NCBI GenBank assembly: GCA_031259515.1
Contig: JAIRLK010000371.1
Span: 1-14,337, forward strand
DNA from: Treponema sp.
Lineage (GTDB): Bacteria > Spirochaetota > Spirochaetia > Treponematales > Breznakiellaceae
Direction of reading: 5' to 3'
Length of the DNA stretch: 14,337 bases
Shown: positions 1 through 6,400 of the stretch, piece by piece
How positions within the stretch are numbered: the first letter of the stretch is position 1
Layout of the letters: each line of letters opens with the position of its first letter
Notes under the pieces: model-generated
What the model was told of the DNA's origin: nothing
Seen by the model: the letters and a program-made list of their open reading frames with translations, nothing else
Database searches by the model: none
Made by a program: the position numbers and the translations under genes

Positions 1-138
1 AGCCTCTGTTTCCTCCTCTCCGACACCGTCCTGGCCTACTACCTTTTCAGGCGCTTCCCTAAATACGGCAACGCACTGGTGATGCTGCCCTACATCCTGG
101 CCCAGACCGGTATCGTCTGCGGCCTGGCCGCCATGTAA
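1..138 (+). CDS. YhhN/TMEM86-family membrane protein (lysoplasmalogenase-like), C-terminal fragment
   Basis: The first 45 codons, open from the window edge and ending at TAA 136-138, are the 3' end of a gene. The residues read SLCFLLSDTVLAYYLF, then a short basic loop, then VMLPYILAQTGIVCGLAAM. An SD..LA..(R)F segment followed by a Y..AQ helix is characteristic of the last two membrane helices of the YhhN family, which includes TMEM86 lysoplasmalogenases that cleave the vinyl-ether bond of lysoplasmalogens in the membrane. The S-D pair is a conserved family feature. Only the tail is visible, so length, start and activity cannot be judged. Plasmalogens occur in anaerobic bacteria, which fits the inferred lifestyle. 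The gene converges on cca. Confidence 0.6.
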   Translation, partial: SLCFLLSDTVLAYYLFRRFPKYGNALVMLPYILAQTGIVCGLAAM

Positions 139-178
139 ACGCAGCCGACGCGCAGTAAACTCCTGGCCGGCGCATAGT

Positions 179-202
179 CCGGGCGCCCGGTTTGTATTTG
201 CG
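179..202 (+). terminator. possible weak terminator after the YhhN-like gene
   Basis: A perfect 12-base palindrome, CCGGGCGCCCGG (179-190), can form a 4-bp GC stem with a GCGC loop and is followed by the T-rich stretch TTTGTATTTG. It lies 41 bases past the stop codon, between convergent genes. The stem is short and the T-run interrupted, so this is a weak call. Confidence 0.3.
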
Positions 203-220
203 GGGCTTGTGATTACTGAA

Positions 221-238
221 GTTTTGGAACAGCCTCAA
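221..238 (+). repeat. copy 1 of an 18-nt intergenic motif (GTTTTGGAACAGCCTCAA)
   Basis: This 18-mer, in the gap between convergent genes, matches 4855-4872 at 16 of 18 positions. Its inner 12 bases, TGGAACAGCCTC, recur exactly in reverse complement at 4801-4812. Both direct copies have a TATAAT within a few bases downstream (244-249 here, 4875-4880 there). The recurrence in non-coding DNA suggests a dispersed intergenic element or a shared RNA motif. The rest of the 139-291 gap shows only the palindrome at 179-190. Confidence 0.55.
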
Positions 239-291
239 TACTTTATAATAAGTCTAGAATATTACCCGAATGCTTTGTTGAATGAACTCTC

Positions 292-1650
292 TCAGGACAA
301 ATTCTTGGCTTCGCTATATTTGGCGGCGATTTCCAGCAGCTTTTCCCGGCTGTTAAGGGCCGGGTCGTCCACCACGGTTTCCAGCAGCTCTTTTAGGACG
401 ATTCCCATACCCGGGCCGGGTTTAAGGCCGGTTTCCATGAGGTCTTTGCCGGATACGGCGAGGTCTTTAAGGGACAGCGCCCGGCTTTGAGCCAGGACCG
501 CGTCCGCCCGGCGCATGAGGGGAAGGAGCAGGGAGGGGGACGGGGCTATGCCGGCCATGCCATAGGTGTCGCAGTTCCGCAGCGCGTAGAGGTCTTCCAG
601 GTTTTCCTCCCCCACCCGGATGATAAAGCGCCTGACCGCCGCGTCCGTCCAGACATCCTCATAGAAAAACATGTGTTCTTCAATAAGATGAACCGCCGCG
701 TGGATTATGGCGTTGGGATACCGGTAAGACGTGAGGATGTTCTCCGCAAGCCGGGCGGATTCCCGCTCGTGGTTATAGAAAGTCCAAACGCCGTCTTTCA
801 GTTCCCGGGTACGAGGCTTCCCCAGGTCGTGGAACAGGGCCGCCAGGGTAACGTGAAGGGGAAAACCCTGTGCGGCGGCATAGTCGCAGGCCAGAAGGGA
901 ATGATCCAGCACATCAAAGCGGTGGTATCCCTTTTGTTCAACCCCCCGGCAGGCCGCCAGGTCCGGAAGGAAGAGCCTAAGGAGGCCGGTCTTCTCCATC
1001 AGGCGAAAGGCGGCGGAGGGCCTGGGAGAACGGAGTATCTTGTCCAGTTCATCCCGGACCCGCTCAGGTGAGACCTTGGCCGTGGTTCCCAGAGTGCCGG
1101 GAATAGCCCCAAGCGCAGCCTCGTCAACGGTAAAGCCCAGTTGGGAGGCAAAGCGCAGGGCCCGCAGGGGCCGCAGCCCGTCTTCGTTGAAACGCTCTTC
1201 CGCCTTGCCCACACAACGGATGATCCCCCGCTTGATGTCTTCCGCGCCGTCAAAGGGGTCCACCAGGCGGGCGCCGGGAAGTTCCAGGGCCAGGGCGTTC
1301 ATAGTAAAGTCCCGGCGGGAAAGATCCTCCTCAATAGCGGCGGCGTATTCCACCCGGTCAGGCCGCCTGCCGTCGCGGTAGTCCGACTCGGTACGGAAGG
1401 TAGTCACTTCCAGGGAAACGCCTTTGTAGAGGATCGTTACGGTTCCGTGCCGGATCCCCGTGGGGATGACTTTCTTGAACAGGGCCGTCACTTCTTCGGG
1501 CCGGGCATCGGTAGCCAGGTCCCAGTCATGGGCCTTCTTCCCCCTCAAAATGTCCCGAACCGCGCCGCCCACCAGAAACGCCTGCTTCCCGCCCCGGTTC
1601 AAAACACCTGCGACTTCTTTTACTATTGGATGAATCCCCGCATTGTCCAT
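292..1650 (-). CDS. cca: CCA-adding tRNA nucleotidyltransferase with HD domain
   Basis: This cytoplasmic class II nucleotidyltransferase adds or repairs the 3' CCA end of tRNAs. The head domain carries the LVGGAVRD motif at about residues 27-34, then the metal-binding DWD (D43, D45), and later RRDFTMNALA at about 113-122, which contacts ribose and template. EDGLRPLRALRFASQLGF (158-175) follows, matching the conserved ERxRxE-type helix region. A C-terminal HD phosphohydrolase domain holds HDLGKPR (H275, D276) and the later histidines of YNHE and EEH, as in HD-containing CCA enzymes. About 450 residues is normal for the family. ATG at 1650 is taken as the start; an adjacent in-frame TTG lies at 1653, and residue numbers here count from that TTG. 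No ribosome binding site is visible, and the likely -10 box lies so close that the mRNA may be almost leaderless. A poly(A) polymerase role is possible but less likely. Confidence 0.93.
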   Translation of the reverse strand: MDNAGIHPIVKEVAGVLNRGGKQAFLVGGAVRDILRGKKAHDWDLATDARPEEVTALFKKVIPTGIRHGTVTILYKGVSLEVTTFRTESDYRDGRRPDRVEYAAAIEEDLSRRDFTMNALALELPGARLVDPFDGAEDIKRGIIRCVGKAEERFNEDGLRPLRALRFASQLGFTVDEAALGAIPGTLGTTAKVSPERVRDELDKILRSPRPSAAFRLMEKTGLLRLFLPDLAACRGVEQKGYHRFDVLDHSLLACDYAAAQGFPLHVTLAALFHDLGKPRTRELKDGVWTFYNHERESARLAENILTSYRYPNAIIHAAVHLIEEHMFFYEDVWTDAAVRRFIIRVGEENLEDLYALRNCDTYGMAGIAPSPSLLLPLMRRADAVLAQSRALSLKDLAVSGKDLMETGLKPGPGMGIVLKELLETVVDDPALNSREKLLEIAAKYSEAKNLS

Positions 1651-1671
1651 CAATAGTCAGTATACTATAAT
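1643..1671 (+). promoter_or_regulatory. sigma70-type promoter for thiN-folD, overlapping a divergent cca promoter
   Basis: TTGTCC (1643-1648) and a perfect TATAAT (1666-1671) are separated by 17 bases, placing the start of transcription near 1678, about 40 bases before thiN. The same stretch read on the minus strand gives TATAGT (1669-1664) or TATACT (1664-1659) just before the cca start, with no convincing -35. The two divergent -10 boxes therefore overlap, and the thiN -35 lies inside the cca start region. Mutual interference between the two genes is an inference. Confidence 0.6.
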
Positions 1672-1719
1672 GAAGAATCTGAAAAAAGGCGTCATTCGCG
1701 TAGGAGGAGGCAGGGGGCA

Positions 1720-2385
1720 GTGCGGGGAATCGCGTTTATAGGCGGGGAAGGGCCGTCCCCTGAACGGCGCCGGAGGCTTTCTGAAGAAGCGGCGCTCATC
1801 GTTGCAGCCGACTCGGGGCTTATGGCCGCCGAAGATGCCGGCGTTACGGTACACCTCATCACCGGGGACATGGATTCACTGGACGACCTGGGCAGGCTCG
1901 AAAAGTACCCCCCAAACCGGGTCTTCCGGCATCCACGGGATAAGGACGATACGGATACGGAGCTTGCCCTGCGCCTCCTCTGGGACCGGGGGTGTACCGA
2001 GACCTGGCTCATAGGCGGCGGCGGCGGCAGGACGGATCACCTGCTGGCCCTTCGTTCCCTCTTTGAGCGGGACAGAAAACCGGACCGGTGGGTTACTTCC
2101 CGGGAAGACATCTTCTGCCTGGGGGAAGGGGCGGTGTTTTCTCCTCCTCCAGATGTGCGGGAAGCCATGCGGCCTGACGGCATATCGGTCTTTCCCCTGG
2201 AAACCGGGCCCTGGCAGGCTGAAAGCCGGGGGCTCAAGTGGCCGCTTGCCGGCCTGCCCTGGAACCGGGGGTTTTTCGGCGTCAGTAACGCGGTCCTTGA
2301 GGGGGATTTTGAGGTCAGGGCGCTCCGGGGATGTTTTTTGGTGATACTCGCGCGGGAGGATGAAGATGGCGGCGGTTGTAATTGA
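1720..2385 (+). CDS. thiN: thiamine pyrophosphokinase
   Basis: This 221-aa enzyme transfers pyrophosphate from ATP to thiamine to make the cofactor thiamine diphosphate in the cytoplasm. Family motifs appear in order: AADSG (29-33), GDMDS (49-53), DKDDTDTELAL (74-84, the acidic nucleotide and metal site), GGGGGRTDH (99-107, the substrate loop) and GVSN (187-190) near the C-terminal beta domain that closes over thiamine. The length is typical of single-function bacterial TPKs. The start is GTG at 1720, supported by AGGAGG at 1705-1710 with nine bases of spacing. Its 3' end overlaps folD, so the two are translated from one message. No TPP riboswitch fits in the roughly 40-base leader. Confidence 0.92.
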   Translation: MRGIAFIGGEGPSPERRRRLSEEAALIVAADSGLMAAEDAGVTVHLITGDMDSLDDLGRLEKYPPNRVFRHPRDKDDTDTELALRLLWDRGCTETWLIGGGGGRTDHLLALRSLFERDRKPDRWVTSREDIFCLGEGAVFSPPPDVREAMRPDGISVFPLETGPWQAESRGLKWPLAGLPWNRGFFGVSNAVLEGDFEVRALRGCFLVILAREDEDGGGCN

Positions 2386-3247
2386 CGGGAAGGCGGCGGC
2401 CCTGCGGGTCAGGGAAGAGGTCCGGGAGCGTGTCCTGGTTTTGCGGGAAAAGGGGGTGATCCCCTGTTTAGGGGTTATCCTGGCAGGAGAGGACCCGGCG
2501 AGCCTCTCCTACGTAACCGCCAAGGAACGGGCCCTGGAAGAGGCGGGCATGGCAAGCCGGGACATACGGCTTCCCGCAGACACGGGCGAAGCGGCGCTCC
2601 TTTCCCACATTGCCCTCCTGAACGGGGACCCAGCTGTCCACGGCATCCTGGTGCAACTGCCCCTGCCCGCCTCTATACGGGAAGACCGGGTGATCGCCGC
2701 CATCGACCCTCAAAAGGATGTGGACGGCTTTCACCCGGTTTCGGTGGGAAACCTGGTACTCGGGAAACGCGGCTTCGCGCCCTGTACCCCCCAGGGAGTG
2801 GTAACCCTGCTCCGGGAGGCGAATATCCCCCTAGCGGGCGCTCACGCGGTGGTGGTAGGCCGTTCCAACCTCGTGGGGAAGCCCCTGATGAACCTGCTCT
2901 CCCGCCGGGAATTCAACGCCACTGTAACCCTCTGCCATACAGGTACCCGGAACCTGGCGCGGTATACTCAGCAAGCGGATATCCTCATTGCCGCCGCGGG
3001 AAAGGCGGGCCTTATCACGGCGGATATGATCCGGGAGGGGGCGGCGGTCATCGACGTCGGGGTAAACCGCGTACCGGACCTAACGGCGAAAAAGGGATAC
3101 CGCCTTAAAGGGGACGTGGATTTTGAGGGCGTTGCGCAGCGGGCTTCGGTTATTACCCCGGTACCCGGCGGCGTGGGGCCTATGACCATCGCCATGCTTC
3201 TGCGGAACGTGGTTCAGGCGGCGGAGGATACCGCAATTCAGCATTAA
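2366..3247 (+). CDS. folD: bifunctional methylenetetrahydrofolate dehydrogenase / methenyltetrahydrofolate cyclohydrolase
   Basis: FolD interconverts 5,10-methylene-, methenyl- and 10-formyl-tetrahydrofolate with NADP(H), supplying one-carbon units for purine and formyl-Met synthesis. Counting from ATG 2366 (293 aa), catalytic residues fall almost exactly where they do in E. coli FolD: Y49 and K53 in SYVTAKERALEEAGM, Q97 in ILVQLPLP, and D120 in KDVDGFHP. The Rossmann loop VVVGRSNLVGKP (162-173) binds NADP, and the C-terminal signature PVPGGVGPMT is intact. Another ATG six bases upstream (2360) overlaps the ribosome binding site GGGAGG, so ATG 2366, with about six bases of spacing, is preferred. 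The gene overlaps thiN by 20 bases. In acetogenic gut spirochaetes FolD also serves the Wood-Ljungdahl methyl branch; nothing here shows that role. Confidence 0.95.
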   Translation: MAAVVIDGKAAALRVREEVRERVLVLREKGVIPCLGVILAGEDPASLSYVTAKERALEEAGMASRDIRLPADTGEAALLSHIALLNGDPAVHGILVQLPLPASIREDRVIAAIDPQKDVDGFHPVSVGNLVLGKRGFAPCTPQGVVTLLREANIPLAGAHAVVVGRSNLVGKPLMNLLSRREFNATVTLCHTGTRNLARYTQQADILIAAAGKAGLITADMIREGAAVIDVGVNRVPDLTAKKGYRLKGDVDFEGVAQRASVITPVPGGVGPMTIAMLLRNVVQAAEDTAIQH

Positions 3248-3287
3248 CGCCGGGGCGTTACGGGGGCGGCGGCCAAGGGCGAGCTTG

Positions 3288-3437
3288 ATGAGAGGACAAC
3301 ATTTCTTCCGATTGATTCGCGGGTCTTTGATGTCGTTAAAAAAGTCGATTACAGGCGGTACGGGTTCGGGGATCATTATTGCCGCCAGTCTCACCGCTAT
3401 CGGCTTTTTTTTATCGCTCCTTTACCCCTTTTTTTAA
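3288..3437 (+). CDS. possible small single-pass membrane peptide (49 aa), unrecognised
   Basis: An open frame from ATG 3288 to TAA 3435-3437 fills half of the folD to binding-protein gap. It encodes a basic N-terminal half (MRGQHFFRLIRGSLMSLKKS) and one hydrophobic helix of about 22 residues rich in I, A, L and F, ending LYPFF. AAGGG at 3275-3279 lies eight bases before the ATG and could serve as a weak ribosome binding site; an internal ATG at 3330 is a second possible start. The basic-then-hydrophobic layout is what a small inner-membrane protein would show, but a short frame of this kind can arise by chance. No family is recognised. Confidence 0.35.
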   Translation: MRGQHFFRLIRGSLMSLKKSITGGTGSGIIIAASLTAIGFFLSLLYPFF

Positions 3438-3472
3438 TGCGCTCGCCCTGGCCATCGGATGATCCGGTCATA

Positions 3473-3501
3473 TTGGCAGACAGGACATAACCGGGGAAAA
3501 T
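3473..3501 (+). promoter_or_regulatory. candidate promoter/leader of the first binding-protein gene, duplicated at 5031
   Basis: TTGGCA (3473-3478) is followed 17 bases later by GAAAAT (3496-3501), a weak -10. What raises interest is conservation: bases 3472-3500 align without gaps to 5030-5058 ahead of the second binding-protein gene, with 23 of 29 identities, including shared CATAAC and GGGAAAA blocks. The second copy has a perfect TTGACA. Conservation of non-coding leader between paralogues points to shared control, by promoter or operator. No hairpin was seen. Confidence 0.4.
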
Positions 3502-3547
3502 TACGCCTATATTATTTTGCTCATACTTTTTTATGGAGGAAAGGACG

Positions 3548-4798
3548 ATGAAAAAAATTAGTTTGACTGTATTTGCTCTTATCCTGGGCCCAGCTCTGGT
3601 TTTTGCCGGGGGTAGCAAGCAGGCTGCCCGCACCACTACCGCCGAAAAGACGTGGAAGGTTGACGGCCCCTATCATATCGGTATCCTTACCGGTACGGTC
3701 TCCCAGTCGGAAGACGACCTGCGGGGCGCGGAAGAACTGATCCGGCGGTACGGAAGGGTTTCCGAAGGCGGCATGATCCAGCATGTTACGTATCCGGATA
3801 ACTTTATGGATCAGCAGGAAGTGGTCATTTCCCAGACCGTCGCCCTGGCGGATGATCCCCTGATGAAGGCTATTGTCTTTAACCAGGCTATTCCCGGCGC
3901 GGCGGAGGCTTTCCGGCATGTCCGCGAGCGCCGGCCCGACATCCTGCTCCTGGCCGGTGAATCCCACGAGGACCCCTTGGTCATACAGCAAGCCGCGGAT
4001 CTCGCCATCAGCGCCGACTTTATTTCCCGGGGTTATACTATCATCTGGGCGGCCAAACAGCTTGGAGCGGATACTTTTGTACATATCTCTTTTCCCCGGC
4101 ACATGTCCTACGAGTCCCTGGGGCTTCGCCGGCAGATTTTTGAGGCTGCCTGTAATGACCTGGGCATCAAATTTGTCTTTGTAACCGCCCCGGACCCGAC
4201 CTCCGATGTGGGGATAGCCGGAGCCCAGCAGTATATCCTGGAACAGACCCCCCAGTGGGTAAACACCTACGGCAATAACACGGTTTTCTTCTGTACCAAC
4301 GACGCCCACACGGAACCCCTGCTCCGGCAGCTCCTCCAGTACGGCGGTATGTTCGTGGAAGCGGACCTTCCTTCTCCCCTTATGGGGTATCCCGGCGCTT
4401 TGGGCATAGACCTTTCCGCAGAAGCGGGCAATTTCCCCGCCATCCTCAAGAAGGTTGAAGAAGCGGTGGTCACCAAAGGCGGCGCCGGCAAGTTCGGCAC
4501 CTGGGCCTTTTCTTACGGCTTTACGGTCAGCGCGGGGCTTGGCGAATTTGCCAAGCGGGTCCTGGACGGCAACGCCAAACCGGAAAGCGTAAACGACCTC
4601 TACGCCGCATTAGGCGAATTTACCCCCGGCGCAAAGTGGAACGGCGGCTTCTATGTGGATGCCAACACCGGGATCCGCGCCCGGAACCAGATTCTAGTTT
4701 ACATGGACACCTACATCCTGGGCAAGGGTTTTCTCCCCACTACCGAGCAGACGGTTCCGGAGAAGTATTACAGCATCAAATTTCAGGGTGGAAATTAA
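3548..4798 (+). CDS. DUF3798-family periplasmic substrate-binding protein, copy 1
   Basis: This 416-aa exported protein is the presumed ligand receptor of the ABC importer encoded downstream. MKK, a hydrophobic core and ALVFA-GG form a signal peptide with a likely signal peptidase I site after residue 20. There is no lipobox cysteine, so the mature protein should be soluble in the periplasm. Landmarks I associate with the DUF3798 family include YHIGILTGTVSQSEDDLRGAE, YPDNFMDQQE, HISFPRHMSYESLG, APDPTSDVGIAGAQQ and FCTNDAHTEPLL; the overall type I binding-protein fold is an inference. The start is ATG 3548 with GGAGG at 3535-3539; an upstream in-frame ATG at 3533 overlaps that site. Copy 2 has exactly the same length. 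The ligand is unknown; the RbsA/RbsC-like partners suggest a small polar compound such as a sugar or nucleoside. Confidence 0.85.
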   Translation: MKKISLTVFALILGPALVFAGGSKQAARTTTAEKTWKVDGPYHIGILTGTVSQSEDDLRGAEELIRRYGRVSEGGMIQHVTYPDNFMDQQEVVISQTVALADDPLMKAIVFNQAIPGAAEAFRHVRERRPDILLLAGESHEDPLVIQQAADLAISADFISRGYTIIWAAKQLGADTFVHISFPRHMSYESLGLRRQIFEAACNDLGIKFVFVTAPDPTSDVGIAGAQQYILEQTPQWVNTYGNNTVFFCTNDAHTEPLLRQLLQYGGMFVEADLPSPLMGYPGALGIDLSAEAGNFPAILKKVEEAVVTKGGAGKFGTWAFSYGFTVSAGLGEFAKRVLDGNAKPESVNDLYAALGEFTPGAKWNGGFYVDANTGIRARNQILVYMDTYILGKGFLPTTEQTVPEKYYSIKFQGGN

Positions 4799-4800
4799 GG

Positions 4801-4888
4801 GAGGCTGTTCCATCGAACCGGAGGTTCGCACCGTGCGCGTTTAGCGCACAATTAGTTTTGGAACCGGCTCAAGGTATAATCCTTGAGC
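4801..4888 (+). ncRNA. multi-hairpin structured element between the two binding-protein genes
   Basis: Two bases after the binding-protein stop codon, an outer pair GAGGCTGTTCCA (4801-4812) / TGGAACCGGCTC (4859-4870), pairing at 10 of 12 positions, encloses two perfect hairpins: CGAACC-GGA-GGTTCG (4814-4828) and GTGCGC-GTTTA-GCGCAC (4833-4849). Together they would form a three-way junction. An alternative, mutually exclusive hairpin GCTCAAGG-TATAAT-CCTTGAGC (4867-4888, eight perfect pairs) uses the 3' end of the outer stem. A choice between the two folds just ahead of a strong terminator is a switch-like architecture. It could be a 3' mRNA-stabilising structure, a dispersed palindromic repeat or a regulatory RNA. 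No known Rfam class is recognised. Confidence 0.5.
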
Positions 4889-4902
4889 GAAAGTTTAAAA
4901 TT

Positions 4903-4948
4903 CCACGCCGGGACGCCGTTTAAGCGGTTTTCCGGTGTGGTTTTTTTT
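4903..4948 (+). terminator. strong rho-independent terminator after binding-protein gene 1
   Basis: CCACGCCGGGACGCCG (4903-4918) pairs with CGGTTTTCCGGTGTGG (4925-4940) around a TTTAAG loop. The stem is 16 bp with a few G-T pairs and one C-T mismatch, followed at once by eight T residues (4941-4948). It should end most transcription from the first binding-protein gene and isolate it from the second. Confidence 0.88.
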
Positions 4949-4967
4949 AATCCGGTGTAAGGGACGC

Positions 4968-5006
4968 GTCCGCATTCGGTGTTTCCACCGGGATACGCGG
5001 GCTTTT
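4968..5006 (+). terminator. second hairpin with short T-run, possible backup terminator
   Basis: CGGTG-TTTC-CACCG (4977-4990) sits inside GTCCGC (4968-4973) / GCGGGC (4997-5002), separated by a small internal loop, and is followed by TTTT (5003-5006). It lies just upstream of the second leader and may insulate it. It is weaker than the terminator at 4903-4948. Confidence 0.4.
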
Positions 5007-5030
5007 ATACGGCGCTTCCGCTAAGGGTCA

Positions 5031-5060
5031 TTGACAGATACGGCATAACAAGGGAAAAAT
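5031..5060 (+). promoter_or_regulatory. candidate promoter/leader of the second binding-protein gene
   Basis: A perfect -35 box TTGACA (5031-5036) is followed after 18 bases by AAAAAT (5055-5060), a poor -10. The stretch is the counterpart of 3472-3500 (23 of 29 identities without gaps). A consensus -35 with a poor -10 is the pattern expected of a promoter that needs an activator, but that is inference. Transcription from here would run through copy 2 and, past the hairpin at 6401, into the transporter genes. Confidence 0.45.
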
Positions 5061-5090
5061 AGAACCCAATGACAGTTTACTCAATATTTT

Positions 5091-5110
5091 ATGGAGGAAG
5101 ATGGAGGAAG
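5091..5110 (+). repeat. tandem 10-nt duplication of the ribosome binding site (ATGGAGGAAG x2)
   Basis: ATGGAGGAAG is repeated perfectly at 5091-5100 and 5101-5110, giving two GGAGG sites before the copy 2 start. Copy 1 has only one. From the end of the conserved leader block to the ATG the distance is 47 bases in copy 1 (3501-3547) and 56 in copy 2 (5059-5114), so this duplication accounts for the difference to within a base. Confidence 0.85.
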
Positions 5111-5114
5111 GATG

Positions 5115-6365
5115 ATGAAAAGATTTAGTTTGATGGTTTTTTCCCTTATTATGGGGGCGGCTCTGGTTTTTGCCGGAGGCGGCAGGCAGGCTGCCCGTAC
5201 CGTTACCGCCGAAAAGACATGGAAGGTTGACGGTCCTTTTCATATTGGCATCCTGACCGAAACGGTGTCCCAGGCGGAGGATGATCTCCGAGGCGCCGAG
5301 GAGCTTATCAAACGGTACGGCAGGGTTTCCGAGGGGGGTATGATTCAGCATATTACCTATCCGGATAACTTTATGGATCAGCAGGAAGTTTTTATTTCCC
5401 AGGTGGTCTCCCTTACCGATGATCCTCTGATGAAGGCGATTATCGTCAACAACGCCATCCCCGGCACTGCCGAGGCGTTCCGGCGTGTCCGGGAACGGAG
5501 GGCCGACATACTCCTTATAGCCGCCGAAGCCCACGAGGATCCCCTGGTCATACAGCAGGCCGCGGATCTGGCGACAAACGCCGATTTTATTTCCCGGGGT
5601 TATACGATTCCCTGGGCGGCTAAACAGCTTGGGGCCAAGACTTTTGTCCATATCTCCTTTCCCCGGCATATGTCCTATGAGTCTCTGGGGCTCCGCCGGC
5701 AGATTTTCGAGGTCGCCTGTAACGATCTGGGGCTGGAATTCGTCTTTGTAACCGCCCCGGATCCGACCTCCGATGTGGGGATAGCCGGAGCCCAGCAGTA
5801 TATTCTGGAACAGACTCCCCAGTGGATAAATACGTATGGTAAGGAGACGGTCTTCTTCTGTACCAACGACGCCCACACGGAACCCCTGCTCCGGCAGCTC
5901 CTCCAGTACGGCGGCATGTTCGTGGAAGCGGACCTTCCTTCTCCCCTTATGGGGTATCCCGGCGCATTGGGGTTAAACCTTGCCGCCGAAGCGGGGGATT
6001 TTCCCGCCATCCTCAAGAAGGTTGAAGAGGCGGTGATCGCCAGGGGCGGGGCCGGTAAGTTCGGAACCTGGGCTTTTTCCTACGGGTTTGCCCAAAGCGC
6101 CGGATGGGGGGAATACGCCAAGCGTATTCTCGAAGGCAGGGCCCAACTGGGCAGTCTGGATGATATGTGGGCGGCCCTGGGTGAATTTACCCCCGGCGCA
6201 AAGTGGAACGGGGCTTACTATGTGGATGCCAATACGGGGATCCGCGCCCGGAATCACCTGCTGGTGTATATGGATACGTATATTATGGGCCAGGGTTTTC
6301 TGCCTACTACCGCCCAAACGGTCCCGGAAAAATATTTTGACATCAAGTTCCAGGGCGGAAATTAA
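5115..6365 (+). CDS. DUF3798-family periplasmic substrate-binding protein, copy 2
   Basis: This paralogue of the 3548-4798 product is also 416 aa and collinear without obvious gaps. Its signal peptide (MKRFSLMVFSLIMGAALVFA-GGG) again lacks a lipobox cysteine, so a soluble periplasmic receptor is expected. All family landmarks are kept (YPDNFMDQQE, HISFPRHMSYESLG, APDPTSDVGIAGAQQ, TNDAHTEPLL, GYPGALG). Differences cluster in the signal peptide and a C-terminal stretch (AQSAGWGEYAKRILEGRAQLGSLDDMW against VSAGLGEFAKRVLDG and VNDLY), where ligand or partner preference might differ. ATG 5115 is preferred over 5112 by match to copy 1 and by seven-base spacing from GGAGG at 5103-5107. It lies closest to the ATPase gene (116 bases) and is probably the receptor co-transcribed with the transporter. 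The ligand is unknown. Confidence 0.85.
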   Translation: MKRFSLMVFSLIMGAALVFAGGGRQAARTVTAEKTWKVDGPFHIGILTETVSQAEDDLRGAEELIKRYGRVSEGGMIQHITYPDNFMDQQEVFISQVVSLTDDPLMKAIIVNNAIPGTAEAFRRVRERRADILLIAAEAHEDPLVIQQAADLATNADFISRGYTIPWAAKQLGAKTFVHISFPRHMSYESLGLRRQIFEVACNDLGLEFVFVTAPDPTSDVGIAGAQQYILEQTPQWINTYGKETVFFCTNDAHTEPLLRQLLQYGGMFVEADLPSPLMGYPGALGLNLAAEAGDFPAILKKVEEAVIARGGAGKFGTWAFSYGFAQSAGWGEYAKRILEGRAQLGSLDDMWAALGEFTPGAKWNGAYYVDANTGIRARNHLLVYMDTYIMGQGFLPTTAQTVPEKYFDIKFQGGN

Positions 6366-6400
6366 ACCGTAATTCTTCATGCCAACGATCAAAACTTCGT

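Noticed and set aside
221..249. Promoter formed by the 18-mer motif and TATAAT 244-249
   Set aside because: No -35 with acceptable spacing is present, and transcription would only run antisense into cca.
1672..1719. TPP riboswitch ahead of thiN
   Set aside because: The leader is only about 40 bases and lacks the conserved thi-box elements.
3521..4309. Minus-strand open frame opposite receptor gene 1, with a similar one at 5028-5876 opposite gene 2
   Set aside because: The resemblance between the two antisense frames follows from the sense genes being paralogous; no ribosome site or independent motif supports them.
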